Source: Candidatus Methylacidiphilales bacterium (GTDB taxonomy: Bacteria > Pseudomonadota > Gammaproteobacteria > JASGCS01). From it: a stretch of DNA of 64,000 nucleotides. The stretch spans positions 17,076 through 81,075 of the forward strand of contig JASGCS010000004.1 of the NCBI GenBank assembly GCA_030054035.1, written 5' to 3'. The notes beneath the pieces are model-generated. The model was given only the letters and a program-made list of their open reading frames with translations, had not been told where the DNA came from and searched no databases. The first letter of the stretch is position 1. Every line of letters begins with the position of its first letter. Positions 26,435-36,311 of the stretch are shown here, in pieces. Made by a program: the position numbers and the translations under genes.

Positions 26435-27240
26435 GTTATTTTGTTATGTAATTCAGCAAGTATCGAATCAATCAGTGAATTATTTTTCCCAATTTGGTAA
26501 TACGCTTCACTAACTTGACCGTATTGAATTTCAACTTCTTGTATAAGATCACTTGAAGCGTTATCTTCAAAGTCATCTAAGGTTTGATAAAACAGTCCAA
26601 ACGTTTTGGTAAAAGATACCAGAGAATTTTTAATCAGTGATGGTGATCGCAAGTCCAGTAAGCACAGGGGTAATGTTGCGCAACCATTAAAAAGCATCGC
26701 AGTTTTTAATTCATGGCAGTATGTTTGCTCTTCTTTGCTGCGATCTTGGGGAAATAAATCTAACATTTGACCATAGATCATACCCTGCACCCCACTGATT
26801 GTTACTAATTCTTGTAAACAAGCGGTGATTTGTGCGTGGCTTAACGTATCGCTCATACAAATACTTTGGTATGCCAAAGATTGTAGGGCATCACCTGCAA
26901 GTACTGCTGTGGCTTCGTTAAATTGTTTGTGACAAGAAAATTTTCCTCTTCGATAATCATCATTGTCTATTGCAGGAAGGTCGTCATGTATCAATGAATA
27001 TGCATGAATTGATTCAAGTGCAATTGCAAGTGGAATGATTGACACATGGTTGATTTCTAGGATCTCTCCAATCGCAAAACAAAGTTTCGCTCTAACATAT
27101 TTCCCACCAATCCCACTATAAAGTATTGCTTGGCTCAGTATTGGGTGGGTTTTTTGCCCACTTAAAAATGAATTATATAAATTAGAAAACCAATCGTTAA
27201 AATTACTATAGGCTTTTGTTGGAATTTGTGGCATTGTCAA
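26419..27240 (-). CDS. ispA: Farnesyl diphosphate synthase
   Basis: A 273-residue trans-prenyltransferase with the first Asp-rich motif in LIHDDLPAIDNDDYRRG and the second in FYQTLDDFED. It makes C15 farnesyl diphosphate from DMAPP and IPP for quinones and undecaprenyl carriers. It overlaps xseB by 35 bp at its start and dxs at its end; the xseB-ispA-dxs order is standard. Confidence 0.93.
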   Translation of the reverse strand: MTMPQIPTKAYSNFNDWFSNLYNSFLSGQKTHPILSQAILYSGIGGKYVRAKLCFAIGEILEINHVSIIPLAIALESIHAYSLIHDDLPAIDNDDYRRGKFSCHKQFNEATAVLAGDALQSLAYQSICMSDTLSHAQITACLQELVTISGVQGMIYGQMLDLFPQDRSKEEQTYCHELKTAMLFNGCATLPLCLLDLRSPSLIKNSLVSFTKTFGLFYQTLDDFEDNASSDLIQEVEIQYGQVSEAYYQIGKNNSLIDSILAELHNKITCHRR

Positions 27241-27427
27241 TATGGGTCAATTTTAATTTAGCCTGTTCAAGCATAGTTGTTAATTGTTTTGATAGTACCA
27301 TGCCTTGCTCATAGGTTTGCATCGCCTCCTCAAATGGGAGCCCATCTTGTTCTAGTTGCCTTACGCAGGATTCAAGTTCTTGCATTAAAGAATTAAAGCT
27401 TTTATTTTTTTGTACTTTATTTGACAT
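27206..27427 (-). CDS. xseB: Exodeoxyribonuclease VII small subunit
   Basis: A 73-residue helical protein with the family pattern SFNSLMQELESCVRQLEQDGLPFEEAMQTYEQGM (shown here as the segments SFNSLMQELE and LPFEEAMQTYEQGM). It binds the XseA catalytic subunit. First gene of xseB-ispA-dxs; its 3' end overlaps ispA by 35 bp. Confidence 0.92.
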   Translation of the reverse strand: MSNKVQKNKSFNSLMQELESCVRQLEQDGLPFEEAMQTYEQGMVLSKQLTTMLEQAKLKLTHIDNATNSNKSL

Positions 27428-27434
27428 GTATAAG

Positions 27435-28766
27435 CTATTGTAATAAGGTAAGTAAATCTTGAATTTTTTCTACCCCTACTATTTTAATACGAGATTGACT
27501 GGATAATCGCTCAACATGCATTGCAGGAACTGCAGCATGGGTAAATCCGTGTTGCTGGGCTTCTTGGATACGATCGCTTAGTGCAGTAACCGATCGTATT
27601 TCTCCTAATAAGCCAACTTCTCCACACACTATCATATGTTGTGGAAACGGAGTTCGGGTGAATGCGGAAATCAAAGCGCAAAGAATTGCCGCATCGATCG
27701 CACAATCGGTGATAGAAATTCCTCCAACTGCATTTACAAATACATCATGACCAGCGAGCGCTACCGTGCTATGTCTTGCTAACACTGCTATCAACATGGG
27801 AATACGAGATACATCAATTCCTTGTCCGTAGCGTTTTGGATACTCGCCATAACTTACATCTACGAGCGCTTGTATTTCCACTAACAATGTTCTTCTTCCT
27901 GTCCTAATCGCGGTTGCCACAGAACCTGCCATTGGGCTGGAATGTTTTCCTAGGAACAATTCAGATGGATTACGAACATCTTCAATGCCAAGCTCGGTCA
28001 TAACAAAAACACCTATTTCATGAACTGTGCCAAATCTATTTTTTATTGCGCGAAGAATCCTATATTGATTTTGATCGTCACCTTCAAATTGCAAAACTGT
28101 ATCAACTAAATGTTCTAACACTCGAGGTCCTGCAAGCACTCCATCTTTTGTAACATGCCCAACAATCAAAATAGTACATCCAGACTCTTTTGCAAAACGA
28201 ACTAATTGAGATGCGCACTCGCGCACTTGTGATACAGTACCGGCTTGACTTCCAACACTGGCGCTTCGAACCGTTTGAATCGAATCTATCACGAGAATAT
28301 CTAATGAACGCTCTTTCGCCTCCTGAAGAACTGATTCAATATCAATGGTGCTTATAAACAATAGTCCATTATTATCTAACTTCATTCGAGAGTGTCTTGA
28401 TAATACCTGTTCAAGCGATTCTTCGCCACTTGCGTACATAGATTTTTTATCAATTGCTAGACCATTGGCGATTGAGAGTAGTAGCGTTGATTTTCCAATC
28501 CCTGGGTCCCCCCCAATGAGCGTAACCGATGCAGGCATTAATCCTCCTCCTACGACACGATCAAATTCACTATGGCGACTATCGTATCTAGGTTTTGGTG
28601 CATGGTCAACTTGGGATAGTGATACCACAGAGTAGGGTTGGGTTAACTCTGACGTTGCGGTTTGGATACTGTTCCACGCACCACAGTGTGTACATTGACC
28701 CAACCATTGCGGAAACGCGCTACCACAATCCTGACACACGAATTGTGGTTTAGTTTTTTTTGCCAT
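27435..28766 (-). CDS. radA: DNA repair ATPase RadA
   Basis: Branch-migration helicase of recombinational repair. It has 443 residues: an N-terminal zinc finger (CQDCGSAFPQWLGQCTHCG), a RecA-like domain with Walker A GGDPGIGKSTLL, the RadA KNRFG motif (RAIKNRFGTVHE) and a Lon-like C-terminal domain with VNAVGGISI. It overlaps the CorC-type gene start region by 17 bp upstream. Confidence 0.97.
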   Translation of the reverse strand: MAKKTKPQFVCQDCGSAFPQWLGQCTHCGAWNSIQTATSELTQPYSVVSLSQVDHAPKPRYDSRHSEFDRVVGGGLMPASVTLIGGDPGIGKSTLLLSIANGLAIDKKSMYASGEESLEQVLSRHSRMKLDNNGLLFISTIDIESVLQEAKERSLDILVIDSIQTVRSASVGSQAGTVSQVRECASQLVRFAKESGCTILIVGHVTKDGVLAGPRVLEHLVDTVLQFEGDDQNQYRILRAIKNRFGTVHEIGVFVMTELGIEDVRNPSELFLGKHSSPMAGSVATAIRTGRRTLLVEIQALVDVSYGEYPKRYGQGIDVSRIPMLIAVLARHSTVALAGHDVFVNAVGGISITDCAIDAAILCALISAFTRTPFPQHMIVCGEVGLLGEIRSVTALSDRIQEAQQHGFTHAAVPAMHVERLSSQSRIKIVGVEKIQDLLTLLQ

Positions 28767-30051
28767 CGCTAGTATCTTGAGTTTTTGCTAAGGTTAGTCT
28801 TGCCCACAGTACCATGGTTGAATTTTTCTTTGTAACCTCAATATCGAATGATTTTTCTCGCAGCACGGTGCCTACCGTTGGAATTTCATTTACTTTATTC
28901 AAAATATAACCATTAAAAGTTTTGACTTGTTGTGTGTTGAATGTAATAGGAAGATAGCGATTTAGCATGCGAAGCGATGTTGATCCATGAATGAGATACT
29001 GAAAAGGCGACTCTTCGACTATTTTTTTTCCAATCCCAACCATATGCCCGTCGGTGTGAGAGCCAATCATCTCTTCTAAAATATTATCAATGGTGACTAA
29101 TCCAATGGTATTTCCTAGTTCATCCAATACCAATGCCATAGGTTGATGAGTTAGTTGAAATTGATTTAGTTGTTGTTGTAAAGAGTTTCCTTCTTGGGTG
29201 TATAAAACTTTATCAATAGCTGTGATAAATGTTTCTTGGCTTAGTCGTTCACCTAACGCTAACTCTAAAAGATGGCGTGAACGAACAACTCCCAAGGTTT
29301 GTGAATAATCTTCCCTAAAAACCGGCAGGATGCTATGGGAGGCGGTTTGAATAGACCGTTTGATTTCTGACCAAGGACGCGAGCAGTCAATTGCTTCGAT
29401 CTCTTGTCTCGGGATCATAATTTCTTCTACATTGATTTGTTCCAAGTCAAGTATTGTCGTGAGCATCTGTTGGTGTTTTTTATGTAGCACTGAATCAGGC
29501 ATTGTTATCAAAGATTTAATCTCATCTTTATTTAGGAACTCCCTTCCTTTATCTCTAGGTCTAGTGAGTGCTCGGATAGGAAGCAATATGATGTTGGTAG
29601 CAAGACCTAAAAACCATATTATCGGTGACAGGATTTTAATTAGAGGTATGCATAAAAAAGCACTCGGTGGGGCGAGATGGTCTGCGTATTCTGTCCCGAG
29701 AGTTTTAGGGGCAATCTCAACCACAATTAAACTAACAATGGTTAATAAAAAAATTAATTCATAAAGATATTTCGGACCAAGATAATTAATGGTTATGATG
29801 GTAACTAAGGTGGCCGCGATATTATTGAGAAAGCTGTTTCCAAGTAGCAATAGGCTTAACAATTTATCGGGTTTTTTAATTAAGGATTCTACTGCCTTAG
29901 CCTGAAGAGAGCCTTGCCTGGCAAGGTGGTGCATTCTGTAACGATTAACTGCTAATAAACTTGCTTCTGCAATTGAAAAGAAAATTAGTAGTACCATAAT
30001 GCATAAGAAAATTGCAATTGCTACGAAGGGGTTTTGAATAACTTGATCCAT
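28750..30051 (-). CDS. CNNM/CorC-type membrane protein with CBS domains
   Basis: A 433-residue protein of the HlyC/CorC family. It has an N-terminal DUF21 membrane domain with hydrophobic segments at about residues 8-30, 62-84, 88-110 and 125-150, a CBS pair at about 205-330 (EIMIPRQEIEAID begins it) and a C-terminal transporter-associated domain (about 345-420). Such proteins are linked to Mg2+/Co2+ export or resistance. It sits between radA and the CcsA-type gene on the same strand. Confidence 0.85.
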   Translation of the reverse strand: MDQVIQNPFVAIAIFLCIMVLLIFFSIAEASLLAVNRYRMHHLARQGSLQAKAVESLIKKPDKLLSLLLLGNSFLNNIAATLVTIITINYLGPKYLYELIFLLTIVSLIVVEIAPKTLGTEYADHLAPPSAFLCIPLIKILSPIIWFLGLATNIILLPIRALTRPRDKGREFLNKDEIKSLITMPDSVLHKKHQQMLTTILDLEQINVEEIMIPRQEIEAIDCSRPWSEIKRSIQTASHSILPVFREDYSQTLGVVRSRHLLELALGERLSQETFITAIDKVLYTQEGNSLQQQLNQFQLTHQPMALVLDELGNTIGLVTIDNILEEMIGSHTDGHMVGIGKKIVEESPFQYLIHGSTSLRMLNRYLPITFNTQQVKTFNGYILNKVNEIPTVGTVLREKSFDIEVTKKNSTMVLWARLTLAKTQDTSDGKKN

Positions 30052-30069
30052 TGGTTATATCACTCTAAT

Positions 30070-30903
30070 TTAAATACTTATTACCTTGCTGCCTAAAAAA
30101 CCCAACAATGAACTACCACTTGCGACCGCGCACCATTTCCACAAGGCTTTAGGGGGTATAGCTTTTTTCCACCGTACTAGCACTACTACAGCTATTATGA
30201 ACCAGCTTATGATAGTAAAAAATATTTTTTGGGATAACGTGAATGTGCTTAGCCTAGTTACACCTTCCAGTAACCCAATTGCTATAGTGATAGTGAGAAA
30301 CACAAAGCTAATAACTAATAAACCAAAAACCAATTGATGAATTTGTTCAAAGCTTGGAAATCCAAATTCACGGCGAGGGTTTGTGATTGTACTGCTTCTA
30401 ATTGAGTGGTCTATATAAGACAAAACAAAAGACATACAGGTTGCGAATAGTAAAAAAGAGATGGCAAAGAGCGCACTGGTAATATGAAATATTAAAAATG
30501 GAGTGAATTGTAATGAATGAGGAATGTCGACTAGTATAAAAGGCACTACAATGATTAGCATATTAAGCGGAATAAGTAGTAATGCTATTTGAGGGATGGG
30601 GATTAAAAATGAAACCACAAGCCATAACCATGACATACCAAGCATGGTATAGTTAAGCGAAAGAGCAAAATCAAAAATATAGTATTCACCAAAGATTATT
30701 TGAACACAAATAACTAAGGAGTGAAAAATTAAAGTTAACAACATTACCCCATGAAACCAACGTGAATTGCTAACTATAACATTTCGAGGATTAGAGCTAA
30801 CAATCGCACGCTTGACTGTTATGGTGCCAGCGATAATACTAACACTGTAACAAACCATGCTCATGGCAGTTAACAGTAATACCAATGGATTGAATTGAAT
30901 CAT
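30070..30903 (-). CDS. CcsA/YpjD-type cytochrome c assembly membrane protein
   Basis: A polytopic protein of about 277 residues with eight likely membrane helices and a Trp-containing segment (SWLWLVVSF), as in the CcmC/CcsA haem-handling family; the bacterial YpjD branch is the best fit. I chose the ATG at 30903, which overlaps the upstream stop as TAATG, over the TTG at 30909. The YpjD branch is often encoded near ffh in proteobacteria; here its neighbours are a CorC-type gene and a metallo-hydrolase. Confidence 0.72.
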   Translation of the reverse strand: MIQFNPLVLLLTAMSMVCYSVSIIAGTITVKRAIVSSNPRNVIVSNSRWFHGVMLLTLIFHSLVICVQIIFGEYYIFDFALSLNYTMLGMSWLWLVVSFLIPIPQIALLLIPLNMLIIVVPFILVDIPHSLQFTPFLIFHITSALFAISFLLFATCMSFVLSYIDHSIRSSTITNPRREFGFPSFEQIHQLVFGLLVISFVFLTITIAIGLLEGVTRLSTFTLSQKIFFTIISWFIIAVVVLVRWKKAIPPKALWKWCAVASGSSLLGFLGSKVISI

Positions 30904-31682
30904 TACCAACTTATGGTTTGATAGGGGGAAAGCTTTATAGCGATTTTAGTAGTAAGTGAGTGGCAAAGTTCTTGCAAAATGAGTGCTTCTTGCCCCACAC
31001 GAGTATGAGTTATGTAGACGGGAAGTTCTGCTAATAATTTAGTATTAATTTCTGAAGCAAGAACTGAAGGGCAGTAGTGTTTTGAGATGTTGGCAAGTTC
31101 AAGTTGATCGTTTGGGAATGTACATTCCACAATAATCGTCGTGATAGATGGATCTTTGTTGATCAAATTCCAGATAGAGTCGTTTGCGGCCGTGTCACCT
31201 GAAAATAATAAACTTTTGCCTTGTTGATTAGTGACATGAATTGCTGCAGCGGGAACGGAATGATTGACTGGATGCAGCGAAAATGCGTGATAATCAATTT
31301 CAATGATTTGATTAAAATCAAGTGGATAAAATTTAACCACTGGCTCATCTGAATGAGGTATGGTGGAAAAATCTGGCCAAATTATATTATTTAGTAAATG
31401 GGTTTTTATTGCATTAATTGTTTCAGGTAGTGCGTAAACTTGTAGTGGTTTTTTAAGATATACTTCGAAGTTTAAATCAATTAGTAAGGGTAAAAATAAG
31501 ATGTGGTCAAGATGGGAGTGAGTAAGGATTACGGTAGTTATTTTTCTCAAAGACTCAAGTGGGAGTTTTTCAAGACCACTGCCACAGTCAAGTAATACCT
31601 GCTCATCAATACACAAACAAGAAGTGTTCCCGCCATCTTTACAAAACCCACTAGAACAGCCTAGCACTTCAATTTTAGACAT
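30903..31682 (-). CDS. MBL-fold metallo-hydrolase
   Basis: A 259-residue metallo-beta-lactamase-fold protein. The metal-binding HSHLDH (residues about 55-60), the LLFSGDTAAND segment and a late THTRVG are visible. The N-terminal EVLGCSSGFCKDGGNTSCLCIDEQVLLDCGSG resembles class II cyclic-nucleotide phosphodiesterases and RNase Z-like enzymes (segments shown: EVLGCSSG and LLDCGSG). The substrate cannot be told. A minus-strand TAAAAT box (31695-31690) puts the start point at the ATG. Its stop is coupled to the CcsA-type gene by TAATG. Confidence 0.75.
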   Translation of the reverse strand: MSKIEVLGCSSGFCKDGGNTSCLCIDEQVLLDCGSGLEKLPLESLRKITTVILTHSHLDHILFLPLLIDLNFEVYLKKPLQVYALPETINAIKTHLLNNIIWPDFSTIPHSDEPVVKFYPLDFNQIIEIDYHAFSLHPVNHSVPAAAIHVTNQQGKSLLFSGDTAANDSIWNLINKDPSITTIIVECTFPNDQLELANISKHYCPSVLASEINTKLLAELPVYITHTRVGQEALILQELCHSLTTKIAIKLSPYQTISW

Positions 31683-31819
31683 AGCCTTTATTTTAGTGGT
31701 AAAAAGCTCATAAAAATGCTTTTTATATGATTTAGGGCCAGCAGCGATAATGTATGGATTATTGGAGCGGCTTATTATAAAACCATGAAAAATAGTGTAT
31801 ACTATGCAACATAAAAGAT
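31683..31819. promoter_or_regulatory. Divergent promoter region, MBL gene and rpsP
   Basis: For rpsP, TTATAA (31775-31780), a 17-bp spacer and TATACT (31798-31803) form a good promoter with a leader of about 10 bases and no Shine-Dalgarno sequence. For the MBL gene, TAAAAT reads at 31695-31690. Between them is an AT-rich hairpin with 7-bp perfect arms (31701-31707 and 31718-31724). The hairpin's role is unknown. Confidence 0.6.
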
Positions 31820-32062
31820 ATGGTTAAAGTTAGACTTTCAAGATGGGGTAAGAAAAATCGTGCATTTTACAAGATTGTGGTTACCGATCATCGCAGACCT
31901 AGAGATAGTGGGTATATTGAGTCCATCGGATATTACAATCCTTACGCTACAGAGAGCGAGCAATTATTACAACTTGATCAAGAAAAACTTGATTATTGGA
32001 AAGGAAAAGGCGCTCAGGTGAGCAGTAGGCTTAAAGCCCTTTTGAAGAAAAAAGCGTCGTAA
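31820..32062 (+). CDS. rpsP: 30S ribosomal protein S16
   Basis: An 80-residue S16 with the typical start VKVRLSRWGKKNRAFYKIVVTD and DSGYIESIGYYNP. (The first is quoted as VKVRLSRWGKKN.) First gene of rpsP-trmD-rplS. The usual next gene, rimM, is missing: only 40 bp separate the rpsP stop from trmD. Confidence 0.96.
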   Translation: MVKVRLSRWGKKNRAFYKIVVTDHRRPRDSGYIESIGYYNPYATESEQLLQLDQEKLDYWKGKGAQVSSRLKALLKKKAS

Positions 32063-32102
32063 ACGCAAAGAGAACTAGTAACTAAAAACAAACTAAAAAA
32101 AT

Positions 32103-32855
32103 ATGAAAATTGGGGTAGTAGCCTTGTTCCCTGAATTGGTAAATCAGGTATTTAATTTTGGCGTTAACCGAAGGGCTAGGCAATTACCGGATTTTTCAAT
32201 TGAATTTATTGATCTTCGTGAATATGGTTTGGGTCCGCACAAAAAAATTGATGACTCACCTTTTGGAGGTGGTAGTGGGATGGTGCTACAGTTTGAGCCA
32301 TTGGCTAATTGCATAAGAGCTTTGCGCGCTAAACTACCTAAGGCTAAAGTACTACTTAGTTCAGCTTCTGGCGTACCTCTCAAGCAATCACTTGTTAAGG
32401 AGTTTGCACAAGAAAGTGAGTTGATTTTGGTGGCCGGAAGGTATGAAGGTGTTGATGAGCGGCTAGTGCACCGAGAAGTGGATCTAGAGTTCAGTGTTGG
32501 AGAGTATATATTGAGCGGAGGAGAGTTAGCACTTATGGTTCTACTAGACTCTTTAATGAGATTGCTACCAGGAGTATTGGGAAATCAAGAATCATTAGCT
32601 CTAGAATCGTACAGTGATTCTCTACTCGAATATCCGCAATATACCAGACCTCAAGAAATTGAAAATCTTAGAGTGCCAGAGGTTCTGCTGAAAGGCAACC
32701 ATTCAGAGATTAATCAATGGAGAAGAGAGCAAATGTTAAAAAAAACATTACAAAGAAACCCAGCACTACTTAAATCTTGCATTATGTCCGCACAAGACCA
32801 AGCATATCTTAGTAGTTTAGGTTATAATCAAAAACAGTACGGAGAAACATCATGA
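32103..32855 (+). CDS. trmD: tRNA (guanine-N1)-methyltransferase
   Basis: Methylates G37 of tRNAs using S-adenosylmethionine, preventing frameshifts. It has 250 residues. The knot-fold cofactor loops VAGRYEGVDERLV and EYILSGGELALMVLLDS are clear, and the start MKIGVVALFPEL is typical. It overlaps rplS by four bases (ATGA). Confidence 0.96.
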   Translation: MKIGVVALFPELVNQVFNFGVNRRARQLPDFSIEFIDLREYGLGPHKKIDDSPFGGGSGMVLQFEPLANCIRALRAKLPKAKVLLSSASGVPLKQSLVKEFAQESELILVAGRYEGVDERLVHREVDLEFSVGEYILSGGELALMVLLDSLMRLLPGVLGNQESLALESYSDSLLEYPQYTRPQEIENLRVPEVLLKGNHSEINQWRREQMLKKTLQRNPALLKSCIMSAQDQAYLSSLGYNQKQYGETS

Positions 32856-33220
32856 GAAATAAATCTATTACCGCAGTGGAAGCCCCACACCTAAGAGAAG
32901 TACCAACGAATATAAGACCCGGCGATGTGCTAGAGGTTATCATGAAGATTCAGGAAGGCGGCAAAGAACGTTTGCAAACCTTTGAAGGTATATTGATTGG
33001 ATATAAACACAGGGGTATTGCGACCTCAATACTGCTTAGAAAACATTCACACGATGAAGGAGTTGAACGAAGAATTTTTGTTCACAGTCCTCTCGTCCAT
33101 AGCATTAAACGATTAAAGCGAGGAATTGTTCGCAGAGCTAAACTATACTATCTCAGAGAGCGAGAAGGAAAAGCAGCTAGAATTAAGGAAAAGTTTGAAA
33201 GTAAAAGTAGTAGCGTGTAA
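32852..33220 (+). CDS. rplS: 50S ribosomal protein L19
   Basis: A 122-residue L19 with RPGDVLEVIMKIQEGGKERLQTFEG and the RRAKLYYLRER signature near the C-terminus (the first quoted region spans residues about 22-46). Translation is coupled to trmD by ATGA. Confidence 0.96.
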   Translation: MRNKSITAVEAPHLREVPTNIRPGDVLEVIMKIQEGGKERLQTFEGILIGYKHRGIATSILLRKHSHDEGVERRIFVHSPLVHSIKRLKRGIVRRAKLYYLREREGKAARIKEKFESKSSSV

Positions 33221-33556
<336 letters not shown>

Positions 33557-33591
33557 AATTTAAAATATAAAATCTTTATTGGAGTACTTTT

Positions 33592-35064
33592 ATGGAACTA
33601 AAAAAAAATATAATTGAATTTGATACCCACGGTATCGCAAATGAACAAGTCTCTCAAAATACCATGACTATTTTGAATACTTTGCGTGATGCTGGTCATC
33701 AAGCCTACATCGTTGGTGGTGCAGTGCGAGATTTGCTCTTAGGAAAAAAACCGAAAGATTTTGATATAGTAACTTCAGCAAAGCCAGATCAAGTAAAGGC
33801 GCTTTTTAAGCGATGTGCCTTGATCGGTAAAAGATTTGTTTTAGCGCATGTCTATATTCAGGACCAGCAACCAACTGAAGTTTCTACTTTCAGAAAAACA
33901 CCAAATGTTGACTTAGAAGAATCTACCGATAACCATCAAGTAAATGAAGAAGGAAGAATTTTAAAGGGAAATTGTTACGGTGAAAGTATAGAAGATGATG
34001 TGGTGCATAGAGACTTTACTATTAATGCACTGTACTATGATCCAATCGCAAATCAAATAGTTGATCTCGTTAACGGGTATCAAGATTGTATTGGGCGAAA
34101 CATCGTTTTTATAAATCAAAATAACATAGAGAGCATCAAAGAGGATCCAGCGAGAATAATTCGTATCATTAGATTTTCCCAAGTGTTGCAATGTCCAATT
34201 AAACCAGAGCTTGAGAAATTAATATCTGAACATGTGGCTCTATTGAACAATATTCCTCCTGCACGAAGAATGGTGGAGTTGGTCAAAATGTTTCATAGTG
34301 GCTACGGTGTGCAATCTTATGAACAACTAGAAAAATATAAAATGATAGAGCTGTTGTTTGGCAATGTTACCCCAGCATTAGATCATGAAGAAGAACACCC
34401 CATTCGTAAATTTGTCAGAATAGGTTTAGAAAATACTGACGATAGGATTCTCAAAAAAAATCATACCAGCAAAGCATTTCTTATGGCAGTGCTGTATTGG
34501 CCTTACGCCATGGCACGAAGTGAGTATTCACTTCCTCCAACTCAAAATTTACATTTAATTGGAAAGGAGCTGTTTGCTAGTTTTCTTCGAGGCCTACCTA
34601 AAGTCCATCAGGATATGTTGCTTACCATTTGGAGTTTACAAAACAAGTTTCGCGAAACACTTCCTGAACAAATTCCTCAGTTTTGTCGTCAAAGGTATTT
34701 TAGAGCTGCCTATGATTTTTACGTTTTACGCGTTCAATCAGGATTAGAAAGCGAGCAAAAACTTGAACTATGGACCCAGTCACGCGATCAGTATGCTCCC
34801 GCAAATCAAGAAAATAAATTTGAGAGAGGAAGTCATGCCAGGAGACGGCCATTCGGCAACGGTAACAAACGATTTAAAAATAGAAAAAATGGTAGGGGTG
34901 GTAATAAATCTTCATCCTCTAACCCTAATAAAGTTTCTACCGATCAGCAATATTCCCAATCGGGTGAATTAGTGTACGATAAGTATAATTCCTTTGATTC
35001 ATTTGAACCTGAAGCCGAAAAGACTATAGTAACTTCTAATAAATTTAATTTATTAGACTCTTAA
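33592..35064 (+). CDS. pcnB: Poly(A) polymerase I
   Basis: Adds poly(A) tails to RNA and so promotes decay. It has 490 residues. Nucleotidyltransferase motif GGAVRDLLLGKKPKDFDIVT with the metal-binding DFD, then RRDFTINAL-type VHRDFTINALYYD and the RIIRIIRFSQ helix. After about residue 400 the tail is basic and disordered (ARRRPFGNGNKRFKNRKN and GRGGNKSSSS), probably for RNA binding. A GGAG ribosome binding site precedes the ATG. In many betaproteobacteria pcnB is next to folK; here folK is 25 kb away. Confidence 0.93.
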   Translation: MELKKNIIEFDTHGIANEQVSQNTMTILNTLRDAGHQAYIVGGAVRDLLLGKKPKDFDIVTSAKPDQVKALFKRCALIGKRFVLAHVYIQDQQPTEVSTFRKTPNVDLEESTDNHQVNEEGRILKGNCYGESIEDDVVHRDFTINALYYDPIANQIVDLVNGYQDCIGRNIVFINQNNIESIKEDPARIIRIIRFSQVLQCPIKPELEKLISEHVALLNNIPPARRMVELVKMFHSGYGVQSYEQLEKYKMIELLFGNVTPALDHEEEHPIRKFVRIGLENTDDRILKKNHTSKAFLMAVLYWPYAMARSEYSLPPTQNLHLIGKELFASFLRGLPKVHQDMLLTIWSLQNKFRETLPEQIPQFCRQRYFRAAYDFYVLRVQSGLESEQKLELWTQSRDQYAPANQENKFERGSHARRRPFGNGNKRFKNRKNGRGGNKSSSSNPNKVSTDQQYSQSGELVYDKYNSFDSFEPEAEKTIVTSNKFNLLDS

Positions 35065-35085
35065 ATTGTTCTTAGCGACAACGTA

Positions 35086-36303
35086 ATGCTACAAAATAAA
35101 AAAAAGCCACTACGAAAGTATCGCATGCTCGACTTGACTCACATGCTCTCGGGGCCGTTTGGTGCCATGATTCTTGCTGATCTTGGTGTGGAAACAATCA
35201 AAGTTGAACCGCTTCAAGGAGAAGGGACAAGGGTTTTGTTGGCAAATGATAAAAAAAATTCCCATCGTGGACTTGGCGCTTATTTTTTAACATTGAATAG
35301 AAATAAACGCACTATTTCAATAGACCTTAAGCATAAAGAGGGGTTAGCTTTATTTTATAAATTAGTAAAAAAATCAGATGTGGTATTGAGCAATTTTGGA
35401 CCAACGGTTCCTGAAAAGTTAAAAATTGATTACGCGCATCTTAAAAAAATAAATCCAAAAATCATAACATGCACTGTTACTGGCTTTGGTTCTGATGGCC
35501 CTGATTTTAATCGACCGGCTTTTGACCAGGTTGCACAGGCAACTGGTGGGGGTATGAGTTTAACCGGTGTTGATGAATCTCAAATGTTACGCGCAGGTAT
35601 TCCTATTGGGGATCTTGGGGGCGGCATGTTTGCGGTGATGGGTATCATTACCGCTTTGTTAGAAAGAGAAGTGAGTAAGCGAGGGCAGCATGTTGATATC
35701 TCTATGTTAGATTGTCAAATTGCTATGCTTAATTATATAGCTACCATGACTATGTTATCTGGAACAGACCAAAAACCTATTGGTAACAGTCACTTTGTCC
35801 ATGTGCCATACAATAGTTATAATACTAAAACTGGTCCCATCATCATTGCAGTCATTACCAATAATTTCTGGACTTCGCTTAAGCAGTTACTTAAAATACC
35901 TGAACTTGAGTCAAGTGCGTATGATACTCAACCGGGACGATTGCAGGATAAATCAAAAATCGACAAGCTTATTGAAAAACATTTATGTACCAATACTCGC
36001 GAACATTGGTTAACTAAACTTAAAGAAGCAAAAATTCCATGCGCGCCAATTAATACAATTTCACAAGCATTACAAGATCCTCAGGTTCAGCACCGTAATA
36101 TGGTTGTTGACCTCATTGATAAAAAATCATCAAAGGCTACCGTAAAGGTAACTGGAAATCCAATTAAATTTTCACGCACTCCTGCTGAAACTTTTAGCTT
36201 TCCACCTGATCTAGGTGAAGATACTGATTGGGTATTATCAACTATTCTTAAATTAAAAAAGTCTACTATTGCTAAATTAAAATCAACAAATGTGGTAAGG
36301 TAG
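35086..36303 (+). CDS. CaiB/BaiF-type (family III) CoA-transferase
   Basis: A 405-residue family III CoA-transferase. LTHMLSGPFGAMILADLGVETIKVEP opens the fold (quoted in part: GPFGAMILADLG), NRNKRTISIDLK follows, and the catalytic Asp lies in GIPIGDLGGGMFAVMGI. The family moves CoA between organic acids such as succinate, malonate/oxalate or carnitine; the substrate is not predictable here. It starts the run CoA-transferase, HMG-CoA-lyase-type and VOC proteins (35086-38161), where genes are nearly contiguous. Confidence 0.9.
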   Translation: MLQNKKKPLRKYRMLDLTHMLSGPFGAMILADLGVETIKVEPLQGEGTRVLLANDKKNSHRGLGAYFLTLNRNKRTISIDLKHKEGLALFYKLVKKSDVVLSNFGPTVPEKLKIDYAHLKKINPKIITCTVTGFGSDGPDFNRPAFDQVAQATGGGMSLTGVDESQMLRAGIPIGDLGGGMFAVMGIITALLEREVSKRGQHVDISMLDCQIAMLNYIATMTMLSGTDQKPIGNSHFVHVPYNSYNTKTGPIIIAVITNNFWTSLKQLLKIPELESSAYDTQPGRLQDKSKIDKLIEKHLCTNTREHWLTKLKEAKIPCAPINTISQALQDPQVQHRNMVVDLIDKKSSKATVKVTGNPIKFSRTPAETFSFPPDLGEDTDWVLSTILKLKKSTIAKLKSTNVVR

Positions 36304-36311
36304 TCATAGAC

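Noticed and set aside
29360..29764. 134-residue plus-strand ORF antisense to the CorC-type gene
   Set aside because: Shadow of a conserved membrane/CBS protein; no ribosome binding site or domain.
32063..32102. Truncated rimM between rpsP and trmD
   Set aside because: Forty bases with no coding similarity; too short to hold even a remnant that can be recognised.
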